Source of the DNA: Cellulomonas sp. NS3
GTDB taxonomy: Bacteria > Actinomycetota > Actinomycetes > Actinomycetales > Cellulomonadaceae
Direction of reading: 5' to 3'
Assembly (NCBI RefSeq): GCF_024757985.1
Contig: NZ_CP103289.1
Coordinates: 3,596,001 to 3,660,000 of the forward strand
Length of the DNA stretch: 64,000 nt
This document shows, one piece after another, positions 51,660 to 61,043 of the stretch; position 1 is the stretch's first letter, and each line of letters opens with the position of its first letter. The translations under genes and the position numbers were made by a program. The notes under the pieces are model-generated. The model searched no databases. It saw nothing but the letters and a program-made list of their open reading frames with translations, and was not told where the DNA came from.

Positions 51660-54347
51660 ATGCTCGTGCTCACAACCGTCCGGCGACGCGTCGCCGCACT
51701 CTGCACGGGGGCCCTCGCGGTGCCGCTCGTGCTCGTCGGGGCTCCTGCGGCCCACGCCGCAGGCCCCGTGACCGTCACGCCGTCGGCGCTCGTCACGGCC
51801 GCCGAGGGCGGCACCGCGACCGTCACGCTCACCGCGACGACCGCGGACGGCACCGCGCTCGGGTCGGACGTGACCGTGTTCTTCTCGACCGGGACGGGCA
51901 CCGCGACCGGGGGCGCCGACTACGCCGAGACCGGCGGCGCCGTGACGTTCGCGGCGGGTGCCGCGTCCGGCGCGACGCAGGAGGTCACCGTCACGCTGAC
52001 GGCCGACGACGACGCGGAGACGACCGAGACCGTCCCGCTGACCTTCAGCACGACGACGCCCGACGTCACGGTGAGCGGCGGCGCGACCGTCGCGATCCAG
52101 GCGAACGGCTTCCCGTACCTCGACGCCGACCTGCCGGTCGCGGAGCGCGTCGCGGACCTGCTCGGGCGCATGTCGCTCGCCGAGAAGGTCGGCCAGATGA
52201 CCCAGGCCGAGCGGGCCAACGTCGCCGCGACGCCGGGCCGCGTCGCGTCGCTGGCCCTCGGCTCCCTGCTCTCGGGCGGCGGCTCGACCCCGACCCCGAA
52301 CACCCCGGAGGCGTGGGCCGACATGGTCGACGGCTTCCAGACCCAGTCGCTGTCGACCCGGCTGTCGATCCCGCTGCTCTACGGCGTGGACTCGGTGCAC
52401 GGCCACGGCAACCTCGTGGGCGCGACGGTGTTCCCGCACAACATCGGGCTCGGCGCGATGCGCGACCCGGCGCTCGTCGAGGAGGCTGCGCACGTCACCG
52501 CGGCCGAGACCCGCGCGACCGGGCCGCAGTGGTCGTTCGCGCCGTGCATCTGCGTCGCGCGGGACCTCCGCTGGGGCCGCACGTACGAGTCGTTCGGCGA
52601 GGACCCGGCGCTCGTCGTGCTCAACGAGACCGCGATCGACGGGCTCCAGGGGCCGCAGCGCAGCGAGCTCGACCAGCCCGACCGCGTGCTCGCGTCCGTC
52701 AAGCACTTCGCGGGCGACGGCGGCACCGAGTTCGGCAGCAGCACCACGGGCGAGTACACGATCGACCAGGGGGTCGCGGTCACGAGCCGGCGGGACTTCG
52801 AGCGCCTGCACCTCGCGCCCTACGTCCCCGCGGTGCGGGAGTACCGCGCCGGGACCGTCATGCCGTCGTACTCGAGCGTCGACTGGACCGAGAACGGCGT
52901 CGGTGACCCGCTCAAGATGCACGCGCACACCGAGCTGATCACGGGGTGGCTCAAGGGGCAGCAGGACTTCGACGGGTTCGTGATCAGCGACTACAACGCG
53001 ATCGAGCAGATCCCCGGCGACTACCCGACGCAGGTCCGCACGAGCGTCAACGCGGGAGTCGACATGTTCATGGAGCCCAACACCCCGGACCCGTTCATCG
53101 CGACCCTCATGGGCGAGGTCGGCGCGGGCCGGGTCCCGATGGCGCGCATCGACGACGCGGTGCGCCGCATCCTGCAGCAGAAGCTCGAGCTCGGGCTGTT
53201 CGAGCACCCGTACACCGACCGCGCCGGTCAGGCGGACATCGGCTCGGCGGAGCACCGGGCGGTCGCCCGCGAGGCGGTCGCGAAGTCGCAGGTGCTGCTG
53301 CGGAACACCGGCGACGTGCTGCCGCTCGCGAAGGACGCGAACGTCTACCTCGCGGGCCGCGCGGCGGACAACATCGGCATCCAGGCCGGCGGCTGGACCG
53401 TCACCTGGCAGGGGCAGCCGGTCAAGGACCTCATCCCCGGCACGACGATCCGGGGGGGCATCGAGGAGGTCGCACCGGACGCGCAGGTCACGTTCAGCGA
53501 GGACGCCTCGGCGCCGACCGACGGCGCGGACGTCGGGGTCGTCGTGGTCGGCGAGACCCCGTACTCGGAGGGCTACGGCGACGTCGGCGGACCCGGCTGG
53601 CCGTGGGACCCCTCGGACGGCGGCGTGCCGCGCGAGCCGAACAAGCAGCTCACGCTCACGCCGGGCGACCAGGCGGTCGTCGACACGGTGTGCTCCGCGA
53701 TCGAGACGTGCGTCGTGCTCGTCGTCTCCGGCCGCCCGAACGTCGTCGCCGACCCGTACGGCCACGTCGACGCGCTCGTCGCGTCCTGGCTGCCCGGCTC
53801 GGAGGGGGCGGGCGTCGCGGACGTGCTGTTCGGGGACGCGGCGTTCACCGGCCGCCTGGGGCAGACCTGGCCCCGCACGCAGGACCAGGAGCCGATCAAC
53901 GTCGGCGACGCCGAGTACGACCCCGAGCTGCCGTTCGGCTGGGGCCTGCGCACCGACTCCGCGCTCGACCGGCTCGAGGCGCTGCGGGCCGAGCTCGAGT
54001 CGTCGCGCGACCGGACGGTCCGCCGGGCCGTGGGCGACATCGACCAGGCCCTCGCGCGCGGCGACTGGACCGAGACCGGCGAGGTCGGCAACGAGCGGGC
54101 CGTGCTCCGGACGCTCGCCCGGGCCGCGAACCGGCTCGACGGGAGCGACGCCGTGACGTGGCAGCAGATGAACACGCTCACGTCGGTGCTCCGGGACCTC
54201 GCGCAGCAGCGGGTCGTCGACGCGGGGACGGACGCGCCCGAGGGCTGGGCCGCCGACCTCGCGGACGCCGAGCACGCGCTGCTCGTCGGGGAGTACGGGC
54301 TCGCCGCGGACCTGCTGGTCCGGGTCGCGTCCGCGCGCGCGAGCTGA
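51660..54347 (+). CDS. Secreted GH3 beta-glucosidase/exo-glucanase with Calx-beta-like domain
   Basis: 895 residues; the ATG at 51660 follows GGGGGG and gives a signal peptide ending AAHAAG (~33). Residues ~35-140 resemble a Calx-beta domain (TATGGADYAETGGAVTFAAGAASGATQEVTVTLTADDDAETTETVPLTF). The GH3 N-domain follows (RVADLLGRMSLAEKVGQMTQAE; PLLYGVDSVHGHGNLVGATVFPHNIGLGA; LASVKHFAGDGGT), with the nucleophile Asp in FVISDYNAIEQ (~443). The C-terminal GH3 domain starts at AVAKSQVLLRNTGDVLPL and ends FGWGLRTDSALDRLEAL; ~130 helical residues follow. It releases glucose from beta-glucans or cello-oligosaccharides outside the cell. A perfect terminator follows. Confidence 0.93.
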   Translation: MLVLTTVRRRVAALCTGALAVPLVLVGAPAAHAAGPVTVTPSALVTAAEGGTATVTLTATTADGTALGSDVTVFFSTGTGTATGGADYAETGGAVTFAAGAASGATQEVTVTLTADDDAETTETVPLTFSTTTPDVTVSGGATVAIQANGFPYLDADLPVAERVADLLGRMSLAEKVGQMTQAERANVAATPGRVASLALGSLLSGGGSTPTPNTPEAWADMVDGFQTQSLSTRLSIPLLYGVDSVHGHGNLVGATVFPHNIGLGAMRDPALVEEAAHVTAAETRATGPQWSFAPCICVARDLRWGRTYESFGEDPALVVLNETAIDGLQGPQRSELDQPDRVLASVKHFAGDGGTEFGSSTTGEYTIDQGVAVTSRRDFERLHLAPYVPAVREYRAGTVMPSYSSVDWTENGVGDPLKMHAHTELITGWLKGQQDFDGFVISDYNAIEQIPGDYPTQVRTSVNAGVDMFMEPNTPDPFIATLMGEVGAGRVPMARIDDAVRRILQQKLELGLFEHPYTDRAGQADIGSAEHRAVAREAVAKSQVLLRNTGDVLPLAKDANVYLAGRAADNIGIQAGGWTVTWQGQPVKDLIPGTTIRGGIEEVAPDAQVTFSEDASAPTDGADVGVVVVGETPYSEGYGDVGGPGWPWDPSDGGVPREPNKQLTLTPGDQAVVDTVCSAIETCVVLVVSGRPNVVADPYGHVDALVASWLPGSEGAGVADVLFGDAAFTGRLGQTWPRTQDQEPINVGDAEYDPELPFGWGLRTDSALDRLEALRAELESSRDRTVRRAVGDIDQALARGDWTETGEVGNERAVLRTLARAANRLDGSDAVTWQQMNTLTSVLRDLAQQRVVDAGTDAPEGWAADLADAEHALLVGEYGLAADLLVRVASARAS

Positions 54348-54353
54348 TCCGAC

Positions 54354-54401
54354 GCACGCCGCCCGGTGCCCGGCCCGAGGGTCGTGCACCGGGCGGCGTG
54401 C
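54354..54401. terminator. 16-bp perfect hairpin between convergent GH3 and lipoprotein genes
   Basis: GCACGCCGCCCGGTGC (54354-54369) and GCACCGGGCGGCGTGC (54386-54401) with a 16-base loop. It begins six bases after the GH3 stop and should work on both strands. Confidence 0.85.
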
Positions 54402-54428
54402 TGCGCGGGCCGGGTCGGCGCCGCGCGG

Positions 54429-55154
54429 TCAGCCCTCGAGCACCCACACCACGGGGACCGACGTCACCGCGGCGTGCGCGTCGCGCGTGACCTGCGGGTT
54501 GCCCTCGACGCCGACGTAGCCGATCGGCTGACCCGCGGGCAGCACCGCGATGGTGCACGCGGCGACCTCGGCGTCGACCGCGGGCTCGTCGAGCGGGTCC
54601 GTCTGGCACGGCGCGAACAGGCCCATCGGCAGCAGGTCGCCCGCGCCCGTGCCGTCCGCGCCCCAGCCCAGGACGTGCGGCGGCGCGAGCGACGACGCGT
54701 CGCTGTTGCCGCGCGCCCAGACGAGCCGGTGGCTCGTGCGGACGTAGTACGCCTGCGACGTCGCGGGGTCGAACGCCTCGGGGCCGGCGACGGTGGCGAT
54801 CTCCGCGGGGTCCGCGGCCGCGACGTCGACGACCGTCGACGCCCACTGCGACTCGGTGTAGCGCTCGCCCGCCGGGTCGAACCCGGCGTTCTTCTGCAGC
54901 ACCGCCTCGTCGGTGCGCGCGAGCCGCGTGCTCTCGGGCGTCAGCGCGGCGGGCGTCCCGATCTCGAACGGCACGGCCGGCGTGGGCGTGGGCGTCGGGG
55001 TGGGCGTGGGGCTCGGCGTCGGGGTGGCCGTGACGCTGGGCGACGGCGCGGCGTCCGGGTCGCCGCCCGTGCAGCCGGCGAGCGCCACGAGCAGCGTCAG
55101 GGCGGCGGCGAGGGGCACGGCCGTCCGGCGCACGAAGTGGGGCACAGCCGACAT
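54429..55154 (-). CDS. Lipoprotein of unknown function
   Basis: 241 residues from the ATG at 55154; the longer frame upstream is antisense to the MMPL gene. The signal peptide ends in a lipobox (LLVALAGCTGG). A Ser/Pro/Thr repeat linker (SPTPTPTPTPTP) spaces a ~170-residue globular domain with several cysteines (FAPCQTD, VAACTIAV) and a final PVVWVLEG. I do not recognise the family. It starts 48 bases after the MMPL gene and may be in its operon. Confidence 0.8.
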   Translation of the reverse strand: MSAVPHFVRRTAVPLAAALTLLVALAGCTGGDPDAAPSPSVTATPTPSPTPTPTPTPTPAVPFEIGTPAALTPESTRLARTDEAVLQKNAGFDPAGERYTESQWASTVVDVAAADPAEIATVAGPEAFDPATSQAYYVRTSHRLVWARGNSDASSLAPPHVLGWGADGTGAGDLLPMGLFAPCQTDPLDEPAVDAEVAACTIAVLPAGQPIGYVGVEGNPQVTRDAHAAVTSVPVVWVLEG

Positions 55155-55201
55155 TCTGCCCCGGCCCGGGGCGTCGCGTCCCGGACCGGGGCGCGCGCCG
55201 C

Positions 55202-57841
55202 CTACCGCGCGTCGACGGGGGCCGGCTCCGGCGCGTGCGCGACGTGCGGGTGCCGACGCTCGAGCGCCGAGCCCTCGACGTCGACGTCGGGCAGCAGCCG
55301 GTCGAGCCAGCGCGGCAGCCACCACGCCTTGTCGCCCGCGAGGTGCATCAGCGCGGGCACGAGCGTCATGCGCACGACGAACGCGTCGACGAGCACACCG
55401 AACGCGAGCGAGAACCCGATGGGCCGGATCATCGCGCTGTGCGAGAAGACGAACCCGCCGAAGACGGAGACCATGATGATCGCCGCGGCGGTCACGACGG
55501 CCCGCCCGGCCCGCACGCCCTCGACGACCGCGACGCGCGCGGGCGCACCGTGCGCGTACGCCTCCCGCATGCCCGAGCCCAGGAACAGCATGTAGTCCAT
55601 CGCGAGGCCGAACAGGATGCCGACGAGGATCGTGGGCAGGAAGTTCAGCACCGGGCCGGGCGTCTCGACGCCGAACACCGCGCCGAGCCAGCCCCACTGG
55701 TAGATCGCCACGACGCCGCCGAGGGCCGCGAAGAACGACAGGATGAAGCCGAGCGTCGCGATGACGGGGACGAACACCGACCGGAACACGAGCACGAGGA
55801 TCAGCATCGAGAGGCCGACGACGACCGCGAGGTACGTCGGCAGCGCGCCCGCGAGCTTGTCGGAGATGTCGATGTTGCCGCTGGCCTGGCCCGCGACGGC
55901 GATCGGGATGTCCCCGTCGAGCGGCGAGAGCGTCCGCAGCGTGTGCACGAGCTCCTCGGTCGACTCGGTCGTCGGCCCCTCGGCCGGGACGACCTGGAAC
56001 GCGGCGACGGTCCGGTCCTCCGACGTGCCCACCGGGGCGACGGCGACGACGTCGTCCTGCGCGAAGAGCTGCTCGCCGACCTGCACCTGGTAGGCGAGGA
56101 CCTCCTCCTCGGTCGGTGAGCCGGGCAGGTCCGCGACCACGACGAGCGTGCCGGCCTGGCCCGCCCCGAACTTCTCGGCCGTGGTCGCGTACGCGCGGTA
56201 CTGGGTCGAGTCGTGCGGCTCGGACGACCCGTCGGGCAGGCCCAGGCGCAGCTCGAGCCCGGGGAGCGCGACGACGACGAGCGCGGCCACGGCCAGCACG
56301 GCGCGCAGCAGCGCACCGGGGGTCGACATCGGCCGTGCCGGCGACGCGGCGACCGCCGGCGTCGGGTCGGACGCCGGGCTCGACGCGGAGGGCGTGGCGA
56401 CCGGCGACCCGGTCGCGGCGTCCGAGCCGCCGCCGGCGAGGCGCGCGCGCTCCCGACGGCTCAGCACCCGCATGCCCAGCAGCGACAGCAGCGCGGGCGT
56501 GAAGGTCACCGCGATGAGCACCGCGATCGCGACGCACATCGCGCCGACCGTGCCCATGAGCCCGAGGAACGGGATGCCCGTGATGTTGAGCGCGAGCAGG
56601 GCGATGAGCACCGTCATCCCCGCGAAGACCACGGCGTTGCCGGACGTGCCGTTCGCGAGCCCGATGGACTCCGCGACGTCGTACCCGCCCTTGAGCTGGC
56701 GGCGGTGCCGGTTGACGATGAACAGCGAGTAGTCGATCCCGACCGCGAGGCCGAGCATGACGCCGAGCATCGGGGTCACCGAGCTCATCTCGACGACGCC
56801 CGAGAGGGACAGGGCACCGAGGGCACCGATCCCGACGCCGACGAGCGCGGCGAGGATCGGCAGCCCGGCGCCGACGAGCGTGCCGAGCATGACGACCAGC
56901 ACGACGCCCGCGACGACGACGCCGACGACCTCGCCGACGCCCAGCAGCTCCGGGACGCCGCTCGTGAGCTCGGCCGAGTAGTCGACCACGACGCCGTCGA
57001 CGGCCGCGGACTCGACGGCCTCGACCACGGCCTCCCGCGTCTCGTTCTCGATCTCGAACTGCGACGCCGTGAACACGACCGTGAGCACCGCCGCCGTGCC
57101 GTCCTGCGACACGGTGCGGATCTCCGCGGCCATGTCGAGCAGTGCCTCGCCGAGCTCGAGCTGCTCGCTCTGCGACTCGAGCTCGGTCTCCCCGGCCTCG
57201 ATCTCCTCGGCGCCGGCCTCGACCGCCGCCACGCCCGCGTCGATCGCCGACTGCTGCGCGTCGAGCGCGGCGAGCTGGGCCTCGAGCGCGGCCTGCTGCG
57301 CGTCACCCGCGGCCCCGCCCTGCGCGGCGCCGCCCGCCGCGTCGAGCTGCGCCCGCGCCGCGTCGAGCTGCGCCTGCCCCTGCTCGAGCTCCGTGCGGCC
57401 CTGCTCCAGCTCCGCACGTCCCTGCTCGAGCTCGGCGCGGCCCTGCTCGATCTGCGCCCGGCCGCTCTCGGCCTGCGCGGCCTGCTCGGCGCGCTGCGCC
57501 TCGGTCGCGAACGGGTCGACGACGGTCTCGACGCCCTCGACGTCCGCGACCTCCGCGGCCAGCGCCGAGATGCCCTCGCGCTGCTCGGCGGTGAACTCCT
57601 CGCCGGACTCCGTCGTCAGCACCACGCCCGCGGTCCCGCCCGCGGCGGCGGGCAGCTCGCGCGCGAGGCGGTCGGTGACCTCGGCCGTCGGGGTGCCGGG
57701 GATCGAGACGCTGCTCGCGAGGGTCCCGCCGAGGAGGGCGTACGCACCCCCGGCGACCGCCAGGATCACGAGCCAGGCGGCGACCACGGTGCGGGCGCGC
57801 CGGGCGGACCAGCTCCCGAGGCGCAGGAGGAGTTCGGCCAT
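55202..57841 (-). CDS. MMPL-family (RND-type) transporter
   Basis: 879 residues from the ATG at 57841, with about twelve membrane helices in two MMPL halves. The first periplasmic loop contains a coiled coil of tandem heptads (QGRAELE-type, ~125-170) and Ala/Gln-rich helices. The helix-4 motif VGIDYSLFIVNRHR (GxxxDY) and its partner GLAMDYMLFLGSGMREAYAHGA in the second half carry the proton-relay Asp-Tyr pairs. MMPL proteins export lipids, glycolipids or drugs. It lies 100 bases downstream of a TetR gene in the same direction, so it is probably regulated by it. Confidence 0.93.
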   Translation of the reverse strand: MAELLLRLGSWSARRARTVVAAWLVILAVAGGAYALLGGTLASSVSIPGTPTAEVTDRLARELPAAAGGTAGVVLTTESGEEFTAEQREGISALAAEVADVEGVETVVDPFATEAQRAEQAAQAESGRAQIEQGRAELEQGRAELEQGRTELEQGQAQLDAARAQLDAAGGAAQGGAAGDAQQAALEAQLAALDAQQSAIDAGVAAVEAGAEEIEAGETELESQSEQLELGEALLDMAAEIRTVSQDGTAAVLTVVFTASQFEIENETREAVVEAVESAAVDGVVVDYSAELTSGVPELLGVGEVVGVVVAGVVLVVMLGTLVGAGLPILAALVGVGIGALGALSLSGVVEMSSVTPMLGVMLGLAVGIDYSLFIVNRHRRQLKGGYDVAESIGLANGTSGNAVVFAGMTVLIALLALNITGIPFLGLMGTVGAMCVAIAVLIAVTFTPALLSLLGMRVLSRRERARLAGGGSDAATGSPVATPSASSPASDPTPAVAASPARPMSTPGALLRAVLAVAALVVVALPGLELRLGLPDGSSEPHDSTQYRAYATTAEKFGAGQAGTLVVVADLPGSPTEEEVLAYQVQVGEQLFAQDDVVAVAPVGTSEDRTVAAFQVVPAEGPTTESTEELVHTLRTLSPLDGDIPIAVAGQASGNIDISDKLAGALPTYLAVVVGLSMLILVLVFRSVFVPVIATLGFILSFFAALGGVVAIYQWGWLGAVFGVETPGPVLNFLPTILVGILFGLAMDYMLFLGSGMREAYAHGAPARVAVVEGVRAGRAVVTAAAIIMVSVFGGFVFSHSAMIRPIGFSLAFGVLVDAFVVRMTLVPALMHLAGDKAWWLPRWLDRLLPDVDVEGSALERRHPHVAHAPEPAPVDAR
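57365..57475 (-). repeat. 21-bp tandem repeats encoding coiled-coil heptads
   Basis: About five degenerate copies of a 21-base unit (encoding EQGRAEL or EQGRTEL) in the first periplasmic loop of the MMPL protein. Confidence 0.75.
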
Positions 57842-57941
57842 GAGGGTGTGTGCCTTTCGGACGGTCGTGCGGGAGGTCGGCCGGGTCACGGTGGTGGCGT
57901 GGTCCCGGCCTGCGGGGCGGGGTGGTGAGGGGGCGGGTGGG

Positions 57942-58667
57942 TCAGGAGGTGGCGGGGTCGTCGGTCGCGAAGCCGTGCCCGGTCCGGTCGAGGAGACGGT
58001 CGACGAGCGCGGCCCAGACGGCGCGCGACGGCTCGTCGTCGACCGCTCCGGTCGCCGCGTCCCAGTGCCGGTGCAGGACGAGGACGCCGGAGACGACCGC
58101 GTTGACCAGCAGGTGCACGTCGAGCACGTCCGCGCCGGGGTGCCGCACGAGGACCGCGGCGGCGAGGCGGCCGCGCGCCGCGTCGAGGACGCGGAGGAGC
58201 ACCGTCGCGATCGCCGGGGAGTGCTCGTCGTGCGAGCGCAGCGACTGGGTGAGGAACGCCATCGGCGCGACCAGGTCGGTCGACCGGACGGCGCGGGCGA
58301 GCTCGTCGAACACCACGGCGCGGCCGTCGGCGCTCCGCTCGCGGTCGCCGTGGCCGAGCGGTCCGCGCGCGTCGTCGCCGCGGCCGACCGGTCCGCGCGC
58401 GTGCGCGGAGGGCGACGTCCCGCTCTCCCGCTCGTAGCTCGCGACGAGCGTGCCGATGACGTCACCGAACACCTCGGCCACGATGTCGTCGACCGACGCG
58501 AAGTGGTTGAAGACCGTGCGGCGCGAGACGTCGGCGCGGCGGGCGAGGTCGTCGATCGTGAAACGCAGCCCGCCGGTCTCCGCGATGAGCGCGGCCGCGG
58601 CGTCGACGATGGCCTGCCGGTGCCGCGCCTTGAGCGCGACGCGGCGGTCGGTCGGGGCCTCGGTCAC
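57942..58667 (-). CDS. TetR-family regulator adjacent to MMPL transporter
   Basis: 241 residues from the GTG at 58667. HTH at ~15-60 (HRQAIVDAAAALIAETGGLRFTIDDLARRADVSRRTVFNHFASVDDIVAEVFGDVIGTL). The ligand domain is variable, with a repetitive RGP-GRGDDARGP-GHGD stretch at ~85-105 that looks like a small internal duplication. It heads the operon with the MMPL gene. A 6-4-6 palindrome lies 13 bases before the start codon. Confidence 0.9.
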   Translation of the reverse strand: MTEAPTDRRVALKARHRQAIVDAAAALIAETGGLRFTIDDLARRADVSRRTVFNHFASVDDIVAEVFGDVIGTLVASYERESGTSPSAHARGPVGRGDDARGPLGHGDRERSADGRAVVFDELARAVRSTDLVAPMAFLTQSLRSHDEHSPAIATVLLRVLDAARGRLAAAVLVRHPGADVLDVHLLVNAVVSGVLVLHRHWDAATGAVDDEPSRAVWAALVDRLLDRTGHGFATDDPATS

Positions 58668-58680
58668 GGTTCCTACACTA

Positions 58681-58696
58681 GGTGCAACGCTGCACC
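58681..58696. promoter_or_regulatory. Palindrome GGTGCA-ACGC-TGCACC, candidate TetR autoregulatory operator
   Basis: Perfect 6-bp arms with a 4-bp spacer 13 bases upstream of the TetR start; a third half-site (GTGCACC) follows at 58700-58706. Confidence 0.5.
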
Positions 58697-58807
58697 GAGT
58701 GCACCGGCCGAGGGATGAACGTCCGGTGGACACGACCGGACGCGGCGACGGACCGGCACGCGGACTCCGCGGCCGCACGACCGGATCACCCGGTCGGACC
58801 CTCGTGT

Positions 58808-58823
58808 TCGAACACGTGTTCGA
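58808..58823. promoter_or_regulatory. LexA (SOS) box
   Basis: TCGAACACGTGTTCGA is a perfect 16-base palindrome matching the actinobacterial LexA consensus TCGAAC-N4-GTTCGA. It ends 13 bases before the dinB ATG, so LexA would repress dinB until DNA damage. Confidence 0.92.
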
Positions 58824-58836
58824 CTACCTTGGGAGC

Positions 58837-60096
58837 ATGCCCGTGGGCGGCGCGACGATCCTGCACGCTGATCTCGACGCGTTCTACGCGTCGGTCGAAC
58901 AGCTGCTCGACCCCGCCCTGCGCGGCCGCCCGATCGCCGTCGGGGGCGGGCCGAACGGCGGCGTCGTCCTCGCGGCGTCCTACGAGGCCAAGGCGTTCGG
59001 GGTGCAGGGCGGCATGCCCGGCTGGCGCGCGGCGAAGCTCTGCCCGGCGCTGACGTTCGTGCGTGGGCACTTCGGGGAGTACCAACGGCTCGGCGACGCC
59101 GTGATGGAGGTGCTGCGCGACATCACGCCGCTCGTCGAGCGCATCTCGATCGACGAGGCGTTCCTCGACGTGTCGGGTGCGACGCACCTGTTCGGACCGC
59201 CCGAGACGATCGCCGCCCTCGTCCGCGAGCGTGTGCGCGGCACCATCGGCCTGCCCATCTCGGTGGGCGCCGCGCGCACCAAGCACCTCGCGAAGATCGC
59301 GTCGCAGGTCGCGAAGCCCGACGGGCTCGTCGTCGTGCAGCCCGGCACCGAGCGCGAGTTCCTCGACCCGCTGCCCGTCGGGCTCATCTGGGGCGTCGGG
59401 CCGGTGCACCAGCAGCGCCTCGCCGAGCGCGGGATCCGCACGATCGGCCAGCTCGCCGAGACGCCGTCGTCCGCGGTCGAGCACCTCCTCGGGCACGCCG
59501 TCGGCCAGAAGCTCACCGCGATGGCGCACGACGAGGACCCGCGCCGGGTCGTGACCGACCGCCGCGCACGCTCGGTCGGCGCGCAGTCGGCCCTGGGCCG
59601 GCGCACGCCCGAGGTCGAGGACGTCCGGGCCGTGCTCGCGCACCTCGCGGACCGGGTCTCGCGCCGGCTGCGCGCCAAGGACCGTGCGGGCCGCACGATC
59701 ACGGTGCGCGTGCGGTTCGCCGGCATGACGTCCGTGACCCGTTCCCGGACGCTGTCGCAGCCTGTCGCGAGCACGCTCACGCTCACCGAGGTCGCCGAGC
59801 ACCTCGCCTGGTCCGCGATCCACGACGCGCCGCCCGGCACGGAGATCACGCTGCTCGGCATCTCGGTGTCGAACGTCGTCGACCAGCTGGTCGTCCAGCC
59901 CGAGCTCGACCTGCGCCCCGAGGACCCGTGGCGGCCGGGGTCCCCGACGGGCTCGGCGCGGCGGGCCGTCGACGGGTCGATGGACCGGATCCGGACGCGG
60001 TTCGGCGGCGACGCGGTCGGCTACCTGCCCGCCGTCCTCCGTCGCGGGGCCGCGGTGCCCGACGAGTTCCGCGAGCTCGCGGAGCACGACCTCTGA
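58837..60096 (+). CDS. dinB: DNA polymerase IV (Y-family, DinB)
   Basis: 419 residues; the ATG at 58837 is preceded by GGGAG. The catalytic palm has ILHADLDAFYASVEQLLDP and ERISIDEAFLDVSGATHLFG, supplying the acidic metal ligands. The HhH region VGLIWGVGPVHQQRLAERGIRTIGQLAE follows, then the little finger. The C-terminus (RPEDPWRPGSPTGSARRAVDGSMDRIRTRFGGDAVGYLPAVL) is a common actinobacterial extension; a short hydrophobic clamp-binding peptide (QLVVQPELDL) precedes it. Translesion synthesis, induced by SOS through the LexA box. Confidence 0.95.
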   Translation: MPVGGATILHADLDAFYASVEQLLDPALRGRPIAVGGGPNGGVVLAASYEAKAFGVQGGMPGWRAAKLCPALTFVRGHFGEYQRLGDAVMEVLRDITPLVERISIDEAFLDVSGATHLFGPPETIAALVRERVRGTIGLPISVGAARTKHLAKIASQVAKPDGLVVVQPGTEREFLDPLPVGLIWGVGPVHQQRLAERGIRTIGQLAETPSSAVEHLLGHAVGQKLTAMAHDEDPRRVVTDRRARSVGAQSALGRRTPEVEDVRAVLAHLADRVSRRLRAKDRAGRTITVRVRFAGMTSVTRSRTLSQPVASTLTLTEVAEHLAWSAIHDAPPGTEITLLGISVSNVVDQLVVQPELDLRPEDPWRPGSPTGSARRAVDGSMDRIRTRFGGDAVGYLPAVLRRGAAVPDEFRELAEHDL

Positions 60097-60160
60097 GCGA
60101 CCGCTCCCCGCATGTGGGCGACGGTGGCCCGTCCGCCGGCCCCACGTCCCGGCTCCGCGG

Positions 60161-60922
60161 TCAGCCCGCGAGCGCCGCCCGCAGGAACGCGATGTCCTCC
60201 GCCTGCCGCTCGGCCGGCGTCTCCACGACCGCGTCGCACCCGGCCTCCCGCACGACGTGCGCGATGAGCTCGGGCGGGATCGTCCCCGTCGCGAAGTTCG
60301 CGTGCCGGTCGCGGCTCGACCCGGCGGGGTCGCGCGAGCTGTTCGCGTGCACGAGGTCGATGCGGCCGGTGATCGCCAGCACGCGCTCGACGACCGTCTC
60401 GAGGTCCTCCCCCGCGGCCCACGCGTGGCACGTGTCGAGGCAGAAGCCGACCTCGTACTCCCCGATCGCGTCCCACAGCATCGCGAGGCGGTCGAGGGTC
60501 CGCGCGCACGCGTTCTCGCCGCCGGCGGTGTTCTCGACGAGGACCGGGACGGGGAACGTCGCGCGCTCGAAGGTCTTGCGCCAGTTGTCGACGCCGACCG
60601 CGATGTCGTCCCCGTCGGCGACGTGCCCGCCGTGCACGATCAGCCCGCTGACCCCGAGGACCGACGCGGCCGCGGCGTGGTCGGCGATCATCTTGCGGCT
60701 CGGGATGCGGATCTTGTTGTTGGTCGACGCGACGTTGACCAGGTAGGGCGCGTGCGCGTAGAGCCGCAGGTCGGAGCCGGTGAGCGCCTCGGCGTCGTCG
60801 CGCGGCACCGGCTTCTTCCAGCCCTGGGGGTTGGCGAGGAAGAACTGCACGGCCTCCGCCTCGACCTCCCCGGCTGCGGCGACGGGGTCGTCGTCCCGGA
60901 CGTGTGCTCCGATCAGCGCCAT
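60161..60922 (-). CDS. nfo: Deoxyribonuclease IV (AP endonuclease family 2)
   Basis: 253 residues from the ATG at 60922, slightly shorter than the usual ~280. The TIM-barrel metal-site motifs are recognisable but varied: LIVHGGHV, VLVENTAGGENACARTLDRL, VGFCLDTCHAWAAGEDL, and VHANSSRDPAGSSRDRHANFATGTI. The third block (FCLDTCHAWAAG) and the DRHAN block carry zinc ligands. It cuts 5' to abasic sites. It converges on dinB with 64 bases between, so the two repair genes are neighbours but not an operon. Confidence 0.88.
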   Translation of the reverse strand: MALIGAHVRDDDPVAAAGEVEAEAVQFFLANPQGWKKPVPRDDAEALTGSDLRLYAHAPYLVNVASTNNKIRIPSRKMIADHAAAASVLGVSGLIVHGGHVADGDDIAVGVDNWRKTFERATFPVPVLVENTAGGENACARTLDRLAMLWDAIGEYEVGFCLDTCHAWAAGEDLETVVERVLAITGRIDLVHANSSRDPAGSSRDRHANFATGTIPPELIAHVVREAGCDAVVETPAERQAEDIAFLRAALAG

Positions 60923-61043
60923 GCGCGGTCCTTCCGTCGGCGGGGTCTCGCGCCAGGCTAGACGCTGCCACCGACTCCGCGCCGTGCGCGGCGCTGCCTC
61001 GCGCCCGCTCGGCAGGCGTGCTGCGCTCAGCGACCCGGTGCGC

